Below are positions 31,501-39,589 of a DNA stretch of 64,000 nucleotides, one piece after another (the first letter of the stretch is position 1; the number at the start of each line of letters is the position of its first letter). Position numbers and translations under genes: made by a program. Source of the DNA: JAYUZR01 sp043751595 (lineage in GTDB: Bacteria; Patescibacteriota; UBA1384; CAILIB01); the NCBI GenBank assembly GCA_043751595.1, contig JAYUZR010000035.1, positions 1-64,000 on the forward strand, read 5' to 3'. The notes under the pieces are model-generated. The model made no database searches and was not told the origin of the DNA. It worked only from the letters and a program-made list of their open reading frames with translations.

Positions 31501-32649
31501 ATGCATCCTTCTTCAAAAAAACTCGCCCTCTCCCTGGTCTCTCTTGTGGGTACCCTAGCTATTACGGTGCCTCATCCTGCTTTTGCCGTTTCACTCCTCG
31601 ATCAAGATTTTTTGCCCTTTAGTTCTCGCTGGCAGGCTCCCCTTATTACTACCCGAACAAAAACAAGTGCATCCGCTGGAATTACCAGAGAAGAAAGCTT
31701 CAGCGATAAGCTGCGCGCCGATGCCGCTAATGCCGCTGCTAATCGAGAATCTGAAACTAGCTTTGCCGCCCGCTTGCGCGAACAAGCCTCCCAAATGGCA
31801 ACCGCCCGTGCCACTCCAACCCCTGCGGCTACGGTAAAGCCAACGAGCACCCCAAGACCTACCAGCACACCAGTTGCCACCGCCACTCCACGTCCAAGCG
31901 CCACTCCAACCCCGGGTGGAACTACACAGTGTGTCACCGATTTCGTCGCTCAAGCCGAAGGTAATCAGTTTGTAACCACAAGTGATCGTCTTTTTAGGCA
32001 GCAGGCTCCCTGGAATACGCCAAAAGACGCTGGATCCCGCCTTCGCACTGCGCTTGATGCACAGCGATTTGGTACTGGTGGTAAAATTCGCGATATCTAC
32101 ACTAGTGGAGGTGATCAGCGCACAATGCAAGCCGATCTTGAAGAATACTTTGCCAATCTCATTCCAGGCCTCGAACAGCAGCTAGCTGGCCAGGCTAATG
32201 ATCAGGCGACTAGGCTAGCTGGTCAGATTGACCAAACACTTGCCTTTTACCCCACCGAGCAAGCCAACTCAGTTGGTAGCGTAAACGCAACTCGCACCTC
32301 CTACAGTTGGAGTGATTCTGGAACCTATGCCCGCTCGTTTAATCTGCAAAAAAGAGGTTCACTCGGGCTTAATTTTGTCACTATCGCTCGAGCTGATATC
32401 AGAATTACCGCCAAGAGCACGGTGTCCCATAACGGCATCTCGTACCAGGCCAATTACAACAATTGCAACGGCAAGAATACCGCCTCGTTCAATTACAATT
32501 CTTCAGTGGTAGTGCGCCCAGAGATTATCGTTGAATACTCGATTGAGCCACGCGGCGACAGTACACGGTACCTTTCCGGAAGCTTTACCGTGGTAGATCC
32601 TCAGATTGCCAGCGCAAACGAGCAGGTTACCGGCGGAGCACAGCGCTAA
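31501..32649 (+). CDS. Secreted protein with Thr/Pro-rich linker, unknown function
   Basis: 382 residues. The signal peptide ends PHPAFA. The order after it is a helical charged stretch (about 60-100), a linker of TPTP/ATPRPS repeats (about 103-138), and a globular domain with two cysteine-containing segments (TQCVTDFVAQ and YNNCNGKNTASF). A promoter-like TAGTAT lies about 30 bases upstream of ATG 31501. The threonine-rich linker is a possible substrate for the O-mannosyltransferase at the left edge. No family recognised. Confidence 0.6.
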   Translation: MHPSSKKLALSLVSLVGTLAITVPHPAFAVSLLDQDFLPFSSRWQAPLITTRTKTSASAGITREESFSDKLRADAANAAANRESETSFAARLREQASQMATARATPTPAATVKPTSTPRPTSTPVATATPRPSATPTPGGTTQCVTDFVAQAEGNQFVTTSDRLFRQQAPWNTPKDAGSRLRTALDAQRFGTGGKIRDIYTSGGDQRTMQADLEEYFANLIPGLEQQLAGQANDQATRLAGQIDQTLAFYPTEQANSVGSVNATRTSYSWSDSGTYARSFNLQKRGSLGLNFVTIARADIRITAKSTVSHNGISYQANYNNCNGKNTASFNYNSSVVVRPEIIVEYSIEPRGDSTRYLSGSFTVVDPQIASANEQVTGGAQR

Positions 32650-32667
32650 GCCTGATTAGAAGGCAAC

Positions 32668-32697
32668 AAAAGACCGCCTCGTTGGGCGGTTTTTTAG
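32668..32697 (+). terminator. Terminator after the secreted protein gene
   Basis: GACCGCC-TCGTTG-GGCGGT hairpin followed by six T. Confidence 0.85.
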
Positions 32698-32714
32698 TAG
32701 CTTACTTCTAGTGA

Positions 32715-33422
32715 TTAAGGAACTCGTACGGCAAATGTTTCGTTATTCTTGCGGCCATTGGGTGCAGTAACCGATACCACCACAGCATTAATTCCGGGGT
32801 ATAAGGAAGGGGAAGCCTCAAAGGCACCGTCTTCTTTAACCTGAACCGCTGCTCCATTTACTACTACATGTGAACCTGGAACAGTTGAACCTTTAAAGGC
32901 AAAAGATTCCCCTGCGGCCACCGCAAGCAACTCTCCTTGCTCTCCGCGCTGTTGATTGGCAAACTCTAAATTGAGAGCAGGGACGGAAGAAAAGGCTGAT
33001 ACCTGGGAAGCCACCGTAAAGGCAGCGCCCACCAAGGTGCAGCACACTAAAATAGCGGCTGCCATACTCGGGGTAACTAGCAATCGCTGAATCCTAATCG
33101 AGTTTTTCGGTGAAAAAGAAACCTGAGAGCCCTTACTTGAGAAATCGTAGGTGGAGCGGGCTTTATCGTACTGACACATAAGCTCGTCCACCGGCAACTC
33201 CAAAAAGAGGGCGTATTGCTCAAGGTAGCCGCGGCCGTACACCGCCGAAGGCAATTCAGACCAAGCATCGGCCTCTAGTGCGGTAAGAAAACGGCCACGA
33301 ATATGGGTAGATTCTTCTACTTCGGCAATCGTAAGTTTCTTGCGGATGCGAGCACGCTTAAGCTTGTCCCCTATAGACATATCAGCTGAACGCACTTTAC
33401 GTACTCTAAATCCTGCTGCCAC
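32715..33422 (-). CDS. RodZ-like membrane protein with N-terminal HTH
   Basis: 235 residues: a cytoplasmic helix-turn-helix (IGDKLKRARIRKKLTIAEVEESTHIRGRFLTALEADAWSELPSAVYGRGYLEQYALFLELP) of the RodZ type, a basic juxtamembrane segment, one helix (MAAAILVCCTLVGAAFTVA) and an external Ig-like domain (ESFAFKGSTVPGSHVVVNGAAVQVKEDGAFEASPSLYPGINAVVVS). RodZ links the MreB cytoskeleton to the wall machinery. GTG 33422 is used as start, ten bases after the ftsK stop. Confidence 0.78.
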   Translation of the reverse strand: MAAGFRVRKVRSADMSIGDKLKRARIRKKLTIAEVEESTHIRGRFLTALEADAWSELPSAVYGRGYLEQYALFLELPVDELMCQYDKARSTYDFSSKGSQVSFSPKNSIRIQRLLVTPSMAAAILVCCTLVGAAFTVASQVSAFSSVPALNLEFANQQRGEQGELLAVAAGESFAFKGSTVPGSHVVVNGAAVQVKEDGAFEASPSLYPGINAVVVSVTAPNGRKNNETFAVRVP

Positions 33423-33432
33423 GCTCTATATA

Positions 33433-35586
33433 TTACTCATCTTCACCATAGTCGACAACGTCATCTCCATGCGCTGAGCCGCCATACACCTCACGAGGCT
33501 TAGAACCCTTTGCAGGACCCACTAATCCCCTGTCTTCCATAATTTGAATCAAGCGAGCGGCGCGGGCATACCCTACACTTAGGCGAGTCTGCAGCATGGT
33601 GGTAGAAGCCTTCCCAGCCTGACGAACCACTTCGTAGGCCTCACCAAAGAGCTCATCATCAATCTCTCCCCCATCACGGCTACTACCTAGGCGAGATTCA
33701 ACTCGCGTCTCTAATACTGAGGAATCGTAGCGATCACCTGCCTCTTGCTGCTTAATATGAGCAACCACCGCGGTAATTTCTTTCTCTGAACACCAGACAC
33801 CCTGCACGCGCTTAGGCTTGCCCGTATCGGTGCCGATATACAGCATATCTCCTTGCCCAAGTAACTTCTCTGCGCCGGCCATATCCAGAATAGTACGTGA
33901 ATCAATCTGACTCGCTACCGCAAAGGCAATACGAGTTGGGATATTTGCCTTAATAAGGCCGGTGATTACATCAACCGAAGGACGCTGAGTAGCAAGAATA
34001 AGGTGAATACCGGTAGCACGGGCTTTTTGTGCAATGCGGACAATCAAGTTTTCCACTTCTTTTCCAGCCACCATCATCATGTCTGCCAACTCGTCGATTA
34101 CCACTACGATAAACGGTAACTTTCCTTCACCAAGATCTGGCTCTTGATTGTATTGTTCAATATTACGCTTGCCGAGTGAGCCAAAGAGCTTGTAGCGGCG
34201 CTCCATCTCTTTTACACACCAACTAAGGGCAGCAACCGTTTCTTTAGGATCAGTAATAACCGGCGTAAGGAGGTGAGGAAGGCCATTATAGCCGACCAAT
34301 TCTACATGCTTAGGATCCACCAAAATTAGGCGGCACTCGTCTGGCGAGTTGTTCATCAACAGGGCCAGAATAATCGAGTTAATCGCCACCGATTTACCAG
34401 AACCGGTCGCACCGGCGATAAGCGCATGCGGCATGCGAGCAATATCAATAATTGATGGCTCACCATCTGCCCCACGACCAAGTACGATACCTAGTTGCGT
34501 ACGCGTCTGACGGAAGGTTTTAGATTCTAAGATATCGCGCAGGCCAACCACCGCCTTTTTCTCGTTTGGAATCTCTACCCCAACCAAGCCCTTACCAGGG
34601 ATAGGCGCCTCTACACGAAGCGATTGTGCGGCTAAGGCCAAGGCAAGATCATCCTGGCGAGCGGTAATTTGATTAAGCTTGACTCCTTCGGCGGGCTTTA
34701 GGGTGTACTGAGTAACGGTTGGACCCACATTTACCTCCGCCATACTTACCTCAATACTGAAATCTCGAAGTGTTTTCTGGATAGTCTCCATCTTTTTCTG
34801 GATATTGCCCGCCTGTGGCTTCATATCAACTTTTTCAAGCAAGGCTGTAGAAGGATAATTCCAGTTTGAATTACGCAGTGGAACCCGAACCGCATCTACC
34901 TGAGGCTTCTGACGAGCAGCTTCTGTCGGTTCAGGTTGATTACTCATCTTACCCCTTAGCTTAGCCAGCGGACTTACCTTAATTTCTCCAAGTACGCGTA
35001 CGCGACTACTCAACTGTTCATCCTCCTCATCGTCCTCCCTATCTTCTTTACCTTCAGAAACTTCACCACCGTTTAAGAATGGGATAAGGGCACGATTAGC
35101 AACCAGAAGCAGTGAACAAAGGAAGAGTACTACCAAGAGCATCTTACCTGGAACCTCTCCAATTGCCTGAGTAATAGTAGAGGCCAGAGTAAAGCCAAGG
35201 TATCCGCCGCCATTACCTGCCACAGCTGCAGCCTCGGCTTGATCACCCAAAAATGAATGCACTACCGCCGCTAACGTAACCAGTGCAAGTACTAATCCAA
35301 GCAGACTTGTACTACCAATAGAGAGCCTTTCGGGTAGGCGCTTGCGCAACACCATCCAAATAAGCACAACAGCAACCACTGGTGTAAAAATACCGATGGA
35401 CTGCCTGAAGAAGATAAAGAGCCCGTGACCAAGACTACCAGCTGCGTCAAAAACAGCAGCCAGCAAAAAGAAGATGACTAGATACCCAAGGAGCCTAGTA
35501 ATTTGAGATAAAGCACCGCGATTTACACCCTGCTTACGTACGCGGGCACCGCTAGAGGCCCCTCCGGAGCGTTTTTTCTTAGCCAT
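33433..35586 (-). CDS. ftsK: DNA translocase FtsK/SpoIIIE
   Basis: About 717 residues: four N-terminal helices, a short acidic linker, the alpha domain (QAGNIQKKMETIQKTLRDFSIEVSMAEVNVGPTVTQYTLKP), the motor with Walker A AGATGSGKSVAINSI and Walker B IVVVIDELADMMMVAG, LATQRPSVDVITGLIKANIPTRIAF, and a gamma winged helix (YEVVRQAGKASTTMLQTRLSVGYARAARLIQIMEDRGLVG). It moves chromosome DNA through the septum. ATG 35586 (MAKKKRSGG) is preferred over TTG 35601; TAGTAT lies 15 bases before it. Confidence 0.95.
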   Translation of the reverse strand: MAKKKRSGGASSGARVRKQGVNRGALSQITRLLGYLVIFFLLAAVFDAAGSLGHGLFIFFRQSIGIFTPVVAVVLIWMVLRKRLPERLSIGSTSLLGLVLALVTLAAVVHSFLGDQAEAAAVAGNGGGYLGFTLASTITQAIGEVPGKMLLVVLFLCSLLLVANRALIPFLNGGEVSEGKEDREDDEEDEQLSSRVRVLGEIKVSPLAKLRGKMSNQPEPTEAARQKPQVDAVRVPLRNSNWNYPSTALLEKVDMKPQAGNIQKKMETIQKTLRDFSIEVSMAEVNVGPTVTQYTLKPAEGVKLNQITARQDDLALALAAQSLRVEAPIPGKGLVGVEIPNEKKAVVGLRDILESKTFRQTRTQLGIVLGRGADGEPSIIDIARMPHALIAGATGSGKSVAINSIILALLMNNSPDECRLILVDPKHVELVGYNGLPHLLTPVITDPKETVAALSWCVKEMERRYKLFGSLGKRNIEQYNQEPDLGEGKLPFIVVVIDELADMMMVAGKEVENLIVRIAQKARATGIHLILATQRPSVDVITGLIKANIPTRIAFAVASQIDSRTILDMAGAEKLLGQGDMLYIGTDTGKPKRVQGVWCSEKEITAVVAHIKQQEAGDRYDSSVLETRVESRLGSSRDGGEIDDELFGEAYEVVRQAGKASTTMLQTRLSVGYARAARLIQIMEDRGLVGPAKGSKPREVYGGSAHGDDVVDYGEDE

Positions 35587-35669
35587 AGAAAAGGAAAACA
35601 ATTGATACTAATATACGATATCACAGGCACTACCCTGGCTGATAGCAATCTTTCTGCTACCATGCGGCA

Positions 35670-36773
35670 ATGTCACTCTCTATTGGAATCGTCGGCCTAC
35701 CCAACGTCGGCAAATCAACCCTATTTAATGCACTGGTAAAAAATGCTCAGGCTGCGGCCAGCAATTACCCGTTCTGCACCATCGAACCTAATGTAGGTAT
35801 TGTTCCCGTACCCGATCCTCGCCTCGAGAAGCTAGCGAGTATTGTTACAACCGAGCAAATTATCCCTGCCACGGTCGAGTTTGTGGATATTGCCGGCATT
35901 ATCCGTGGCGCGTCCAAGGGAGAGGGTTTAGGAAATCAGTTCCTGGCCACTATTCGGGAGTGCAGTGCTCTGATTATGCTGAGTCGCTTTTTTGAAGGTG
36001 ATGTTATTCATGTTTCTGGCAAAGTTGATCCGGTTGATGATTTAGAAACCGTACAACTTGAGCTCGCCCTGGCCGATCTTCAAACCGTAGAAAAAGCCCT
36101 TGATCGGTATCGTCGTGCAGCGCGTGGAGCAGGAGTCGAGGCCGCCGAGCTAGTTACCGTTACTGAAACACTCTACGCCACACTAGAGAAGGGAATCCCA
36201 GTTCGCACCCTCAACCTTACTTCCGATGCAGCCAAGATTGTTCTTCGAGAACTTCAACTCCTTACTGCAAAGCCGATTATTATCGTGGCTAACGTAGCCG
36301 AAGACTCAATTACCACCTCTGCCGAAAGCCTCTTTGTTGAATATAGGCTCGATCGCTTTGTTTCCAGTAGCGATTTTGTTCTGCCCTTATGTGCACAGGT
36401 AGAAGCTGAACTCGCCCAGGTGGAGGGTGCCGACCAGCTAGACCTTCTTGGCGCCTACGGCATGCAAGAACCTGGCCTGAACCGTCTTATTCGTGGCGCC
36501 TACGCACTCTTAGGGCTCCAGACATACTTTACCTGTGGACCAAAAGAAATCCGCGCTTGGACGATCCAGCGTGGTTTAAACGCACAACTTGCAGCAGGGG
36601 TGATTCATACCGATTTTATCAAGCACTTTATTCGGGCTGAAACGATTGCCTACAACGATTATGTCAGCCTTGGTGGGGAGCAGGGAGCAAAAGAGGGCGG
36701 TAAGCTTCGTCTAGAAGGAAAAGAATACATCGTCCAGGATGGGGATGTACTCCATTTTAGAGTTTCGGTTTAA
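35670..36773 (+). CDS. ychF: Ribosome-binding GTPase/ATPase YchF
   Basis: 367 residues. G1 GIVGLPNVGKSTLFNAL, switch FCTIEPNVGIVPVPD, G3 FVDIAGIIRGASKGEGLGNQFL, and IIVANVAED where canonical GTPases have NKxD, as expected for the OLA1/YchF group that can use ATP. The C-terminal TGS domain is seen in IAYNDYVSLGGEQGAKEGGKLRLEGKEYIVQDGDVLHFR. TACCAT lies exactly six bases before ATG. Confidence 0.96.
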   Translation: MSLSIGIVGLPNVGKSTLFNALVKNAQAAASNYPFCTIEPNVGIVPVPDPRLEKLASIVTTEQIIPATVEFVDIAGIIRGASKGEGLGNQFLATIRECSALIMLSRFFEGDVIHVSGKVDPVDDLETVQLELALADLQTVEKALDRYRRAARGAGVEAAELVTVTETLYATLEKGIPVRTLNLTSDAAKIVLRELQLLTAKPIIIVANVAEDSITTSAESLFVEYRLDRFVSSSDFVLPLCAQVEAELAQVEGADQLDLLGAYGMQEPGLNRLIRGAYALLGLQTYFTCGPKEIRAWTIQRGLNAQLAAGVIHTDFIKHFIRAETIAYNDYVSLGGEQGAKEGGKLRLEGKEYIVQDGDVLHFRVSV

Positions 36774-36793
36774 GGGCGTCACGCCTGGAGATT

Positions 36794-36826
36794 AAAAAAA
36801 GAAGCCCTAACCGGGCTTCTTTTTAT
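36794..36826. terminator. Terminator after ychF
   Basis: AAAAAAGAAGCCC-TAACC-GGGCTTCTTTTT, symmetric and so usable in both directions. Confidence 0.88.
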
Positions 36827-36847
36827 AAAAGATCTAATCAGACCTCA

Positions 36848-37045
36848 TTAGGCCATGATACCAGCTACACCAAGGGTAGAAAGGTGACCAGCAGTTACCG
36901 CAAGCATTAGCGCAAGACTCAAGGTTACAGACTCGAAAGCGGTAAGGTTTTCGAAATCGATATGCTTGGTACTAATGAGCGTAATAGGACGCTTCATTAC
37001 GTGTACTTGTGCAGCAGCCTCGGTAGTTGAAGAAGTATTCTTCAT
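36848..37045 (-). CDS. Small hypothetical protein with a C-terminal hydrophobic helix
   Basis: 65 residues: a polar start (KNTSSTTEAAAQVHVMKRPITLISTKHIDFENLTAFESV) and a helix TLSLALMLAVTAGHLSTLGVAGIMA. The ATG has a fair Shine-Dalgarno site (AAAGGGA) and an AT-rich promoter-like region upstream, and the frame ends near the terminator. These support a real gene, but I see no family. Confidence 0.5.
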   Translation of the reverse strand: MKNTSSTTEAAAQVHVMKRPITLISTKHIDFENLTAFESVTLSLALMLAVTAGHLSTLGVAGIMA

Positions 37046-37130
37046 ATAAATCCCTTTCAGTTCTAAGCGATATTATTTTTATATTTGTTTTGCTTGAACG
37101 AGACAATTATACGTGCCCGCTCTATTTATT

Positions 37131-37367
37131 TCAAGTACCAAGAAGCTTATCGGCCAGCTTAAGATTCATGAGGAAGCTAGTTTGTGCCTCTAGGAAGTAG
37201 ATTCCTACGAGAATTATCCCAAGAATAGCTAAGATGAGAAGAACCCCTGCCACTTCTTTTGAGACCGAGGTAGGGTGGAGAACGATCTCTACCTTCTTAG
37301 CACTGCGTACAGTGGAAGGGATGTGAGAACCAGAAAGTGCAGAAAGTTTTCGGGAGGGCGCTTGCAT
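37131..37367 (-). CDS. Small single-pass membrane protein, unknown function
   Basis: 78 residues with a basic cytoplasmic part (RKLSALSGSHIPSTVRSAKKVEIVLHPTSVSKE) and one helix VAGVLLILAILGIILVGIYFL. TAGTGT lies exactly six bases before ATG 37367, matching the leaderless pattern, which is the main reason to believe the gene. Confidence 0.5.
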   Translation of the reverse strand: MQAPSRKLSALSGSHIPSTVRSAKKVEIVLHPTSVSKEVAGVLLILAILGIILVGIYFLEAQTSFLMNLKLADKLLGT

Positions 37368-37478
37368 GCTGTTACACTAGCCAAAGCCCCTTCTTAGCAC
37401 AAGTGAGGCAAATGCCCATTTACAGATTCACTAAACTTCGCTACTTTACGAATCGCAGCTGTACCACAGTTTGCATGT

Positions 37479-37553
37479 GCGGGTATCGTATAATGGTCAT
37501 TATGCCACCTTGCCAAGGTGGAGAAACGGGTTCGATTCCCGTTACCCGCTCCA
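37479..37553 (+). tRNA. tRNA-Gly (GCC)
   Basis: Acceptor GCGGGTA/TACCCGC, anticodon arm CCACC-TTGCCAA-GGTGG with GCC, T arm CGGGTTCGATTCCCG, discriminator T and encoded CCA. Confidence 0.95.
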
Positions 37554-37575
37554 TTTGTTTTTAAGCCGGCTACCC

Positions 37576-37650
<75 letters not shown>

Positions 37651-37664
37651 CCTAGTACACTTTT

Positions 37665-37886
37665 ATGCTTCCACTCCAAATCGTACACGCCATTATTGCC
37701 CTTCTCCTTGCTGGTAGTATTTTGCTGCAGCAGCGCTCAAGTGGTCTTGGTGATGCCTTCGGAGGAGACACATCTGTGTATACCAGCCGCCGCGGAGCAG
37801 AGCGCATTCTGTTCTATCTTACCATTGTGTTTGGGGTTTCATTCGTTCTCCTTTCACTTCTCCAATTGTTCCTTGCCAAGCGCTAG
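37665..37886 (+). CDS. secG: Preprotein translocase subunit SecG
   Basis: 73 residues with two helices (IVHAIIALLLAGSILLQ and ILFYLTIVFGVSFVLLSLLQLFL) joined by the SecG loop QQRSSGLGDAFGGDTSVYTSRRGAERIL. It assists SecYE in protein export. It is embedded between tRNA genes; TAGTAC lies six bases before the ATG and overlaps the space just after tRNA-Cys. Confidence 0.92.
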   Translation: MLPLQIVHAIIALLLAGSILLQQRSSGLGDAFGGDTSVYTSRRGAERILFYLTIVFGVSFVLLSLLQLFLAKR

Positions 37887-37892
37887 ATTCAC

Positions 37893-37978
37893 GCCGGGAT
37901 GGTGAAATGGTAGACACGCTAGATTCAGGTTCTAGTGATCGCAAGATCGTGGAGGTTCGAGTCCTCTTCCCGGCACCA
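37893..37978 (+). tRNA. tRNA-Leu (CAG)
   Basis: Class II tRNA with a variable arm (GTGATCGCAAGATCGT). Acceptor GCCGGGA/TCCCGGC, anticodon loop TTCAGGT with CAG, T arm GAGGTTCGAGTCCTC, encoded CCA. Confidence 0.94.
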
Positions 37979-38065
37979 TTTTCTTTGCGGAGAAAGCAGT
38001 CGAAAAGGAAACAACATTCCTTAAGCAACTTTGTTGCTGCTCCAATGCTTTCTCCGCAAAGAAAA
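37979..38065. repeat. Long hairpin with perfect 20-bp arms between tRNA-Leu and tRNA-Phe
   Basis: The arms 37979-37998 (TTTTCTTTGCGG...) and 38046-38065 (...CCGCAAAGAAAA) are exact complements. The 47-base interior contains a GCAAC/GTTGC hairpin and GGAA/TTCC pairing. It could be a processing or termination structure of the tRNA transcript or a small mobile repeat. Confidence 0.65.
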
Positions 38066-38088
38066 TAGGCTAAATGCAAGGAAAACAA

Positions 38089-38163
38089 GCCGGGGTAGCT
38101 CAGTGGTAGAGCAGGGGCCTGAAGAGCCTCGTGTCGACAGTTCGATTCTGTCCCTCGGCACCA
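38089..38163 (+). tRNA. tRNA-Phe (GAA)
   Basis: Acceptor GCCGGGG/CCTCGGC with one G-T pair, anticodon loop CTGAAGA with GAA, T arm ACAGTTCGATTCTGT, encoded CCA. Confidence 0.9.
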
Positions 38164-38219
38164 TTTTCTTCTGGGAAAAGTTTTGGTATAGTCCGAGCCA
38201 GATTCGTTAAGAATCGTTC

Positions 38220-38295
38220 GGGCTCTTAGCTCAGTTGGTAGAGCGCTTCGTTTACACCGAAGATGTCAGAGGTTCGAGTCCTCTAGGGCCCACCA
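38220..38295 (+). tRNA. tRNA-Val (UAC)
   Basis: Acceptor GGGCTCT/AGGGCCC, anticodon arm CTTCG-TTTACAC-CGAAG with TAC, T arm GAGGTTCGAGTCCTC, encoded CCA. TATAGT at 38186-38191 is a likely promoter of its own. Confidence 0.94.
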
Positions 38296-38333
38296 TTATA
38301 AAAAGCTTCCGCAAGGAGGCTTTTTATAATGGT
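38292..38333 (+). terminator. Terminator after tRNA-Val
   Basis: CCATTATAAAAAGC and GCTTTTTATAATGG form a long stem around TTCCGCAAGGAG. It begins within the CCA end of the tRNA. Confidence 0.75.
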
Positions 38334-38339
38334 CTGCTT

Positions 38340-38500
38340 TTAGCTGGATGAGAACCGTAGGTTCGCTCTGCTCAATTCCACTTGAGCGCTTTGGCGCGAA
38401 GAGCAGCTAAGGCAACAACGATATTGTTGCCGCCGTCCTCTAGGACAACTGATCGGAGTGTTAGGCAACTACCCTGTAATCGCCTCGTCCACCCTTTACT
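38340..38500 (+). repeat. CTGCTCAA/TTGAGCGC hairpin element, copy 2, with further palindromes
   Basis: TTAGCTG and CAGCTAA close an outer stem around GAACC-GTA-GGTTC and CTGCTCAA-N6-TTGAGCGC. The core matches copy 1 at 27251-27300 on the other strand. Downstream are the palindromes GGCAACAA-CGATA-TTGTTGCC and GTCCTCTAGGAC. No coding potential was seen. Confidence 0.55.
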
Positions 38501-38551
38501 GCACTCCTCCTTGCTATAGACTACATGTAACTCGTTGGCCGAATAATCGTC

Positions 38552-39223
38552 ATGAAATCAATTCCCAGAAAGTCATTATTTTTATACATAGCCTGTGTAG
38601 TAATTCTACTCACAGCTGGTGGGTATGCTTTTTTCAGCTCTAATAAAAAGACAAATAATCCAATAATAGAATTAGTGAAGCCTGCGGCCCAATTAACAAC
38701 ACAAACTACCAGCTCCGCACCCCCTACAACCACACCGCAACCTGTAAAGCCTGAGGTTATTTCAACCGCCGCTCCAGCGAACCACATGCTAACAATGAAG
38801 GAATATTCTAATGCTAATCTTGGATTTGCCATTTCGTATTCCGACTTCTTCCTTGCAGAGTTAAATAGGGACGCTTCATCAGTAACCACCACCCTTTCCT
38901 TGACGAATCCGGATGGTACACAGAATGGCTCAGCCCTAATTGAAGTCTCTCCCACTGAAATGAATCTTGACCAATACATTTCTGATCTTACCAGCAGTAA
39001 ACTAATCAGCGATCAACATAAGACCACCATTGCCGGCATCCCAGCTTACGAGGGGGTCTCGAATGGCTTAGTCTCTCGGTACGGCCTGTTTTTTATTGCT
39101 AATGAAAAAGCTTACCGACTCACCTTTTATACGGGCAACGACTTCGATACCGTTGAAAAGATGAAATCAAACCTATCGGGAAGTCAGAAGGAAGTTATCG
39201 CCACATTCGCGCTAATAAAGTAA
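38552..39223 (+). CDS. Anchored exported protein with PsbP-like domain, unknown function
   Basis: 223 residues: a helix near the N-terminus (LFLYIACVVILLTAGGYAFF), a Thr/Pro-rich stretch (about 45-75) and a domain starting YSNANLGFAISYSDFF. That domain ends VEKMKSNLSGSQKEVIATFALIK, a PsbP-like pattern of the kind common in Gram-positive and CPR surface proteins. Role unknown. Promoter-like TATAGA lies about 35 bases upstream. Confidence 0.6.
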   Translation: MKSIPRKSLFLYIACVVILLTAGGYAFFSSNKKTNNPIIELVKPAAQLTTQTTSSAPPTTTPQPVKPEVISTAAPANHMLTMKEYSNANLGFAISYSDFFLAELNRDASSVTTTLSLTNPDGTQNGSALIEVSPTEMNLDQYISDLTSSKLISDQHKTTIAGIPAYEGVSNGLVSRYGLFFIANEKAYRLTFYTGNDFDTVEKMKSNLSGSQKEVIATFALIK

Positions 39224-39280
39224 CCAGCCGGATCACCTCTAGATTTGTCCCCGCCTCCCTTCTCACAGTACAATACAGGC

Positions 39281-39589
39281 GTGAAGACATCTCTCTATTT
39301 TTGGTTTGTCACTATGACAAGCTGGTTCTGGCACAGAGCCGGCGATTCAATAGGTGCCTTCGATTCCACCCTTGCCCTCGGTCCTACGCTTCGAAACATC
39401 ACCAAGCCGCTCTTTCAAGACTTTACCCTACAAGGAAGAATGGTTGGGTTGCTTTTACGAATCTGTCGTATTTTATTGGCCCTTCTTTTGTACAGCGTTA
39501 TCAGCATCTTTTGGCTCATTCTCTACACGGCTTGGATTGGCATTCCAATTATTGCCACTTTCGCATTGGTTAGCGTCTTCCGATCATGA
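39281..39589 (+). CDS. Small membrane protein preceding the Clp-type ATPase gene
   Basis: 102 residues with one long hydrophobic region in the C-terminal half (IWLLLRIC-like GLLLRICRILLALLLYSVISIFWLILYTAWIGIPIIATFALVSV). The start is GTG 39281, because TACAAT lies exactly six bases before it; an earlier in-frame start at 39245 would be off the transcript. It overlaps the Clp-type gene by four bases (ATGA), so the two proteins are made together and may form a complex. No family recognised. Confidence 0.6.
   Translation: MKTSLYFWFVTMTSWFWHRAGDSIGAFDSTLALGPTLRNITKPLFQDFTLQGRMVGLLLRICRILLALLLYSVISIFWLILYTAWIGIPIIATFALVSVFRS

Noticed and set aside
31602..32130. Minus-strand Gly/Ser/Val-rich frames opposite the secreted protein gene
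   Set aside because: Complement of the Thr/Pro linker codons; the plus-strand gene has the signal peptide, terminator and codon pattern.
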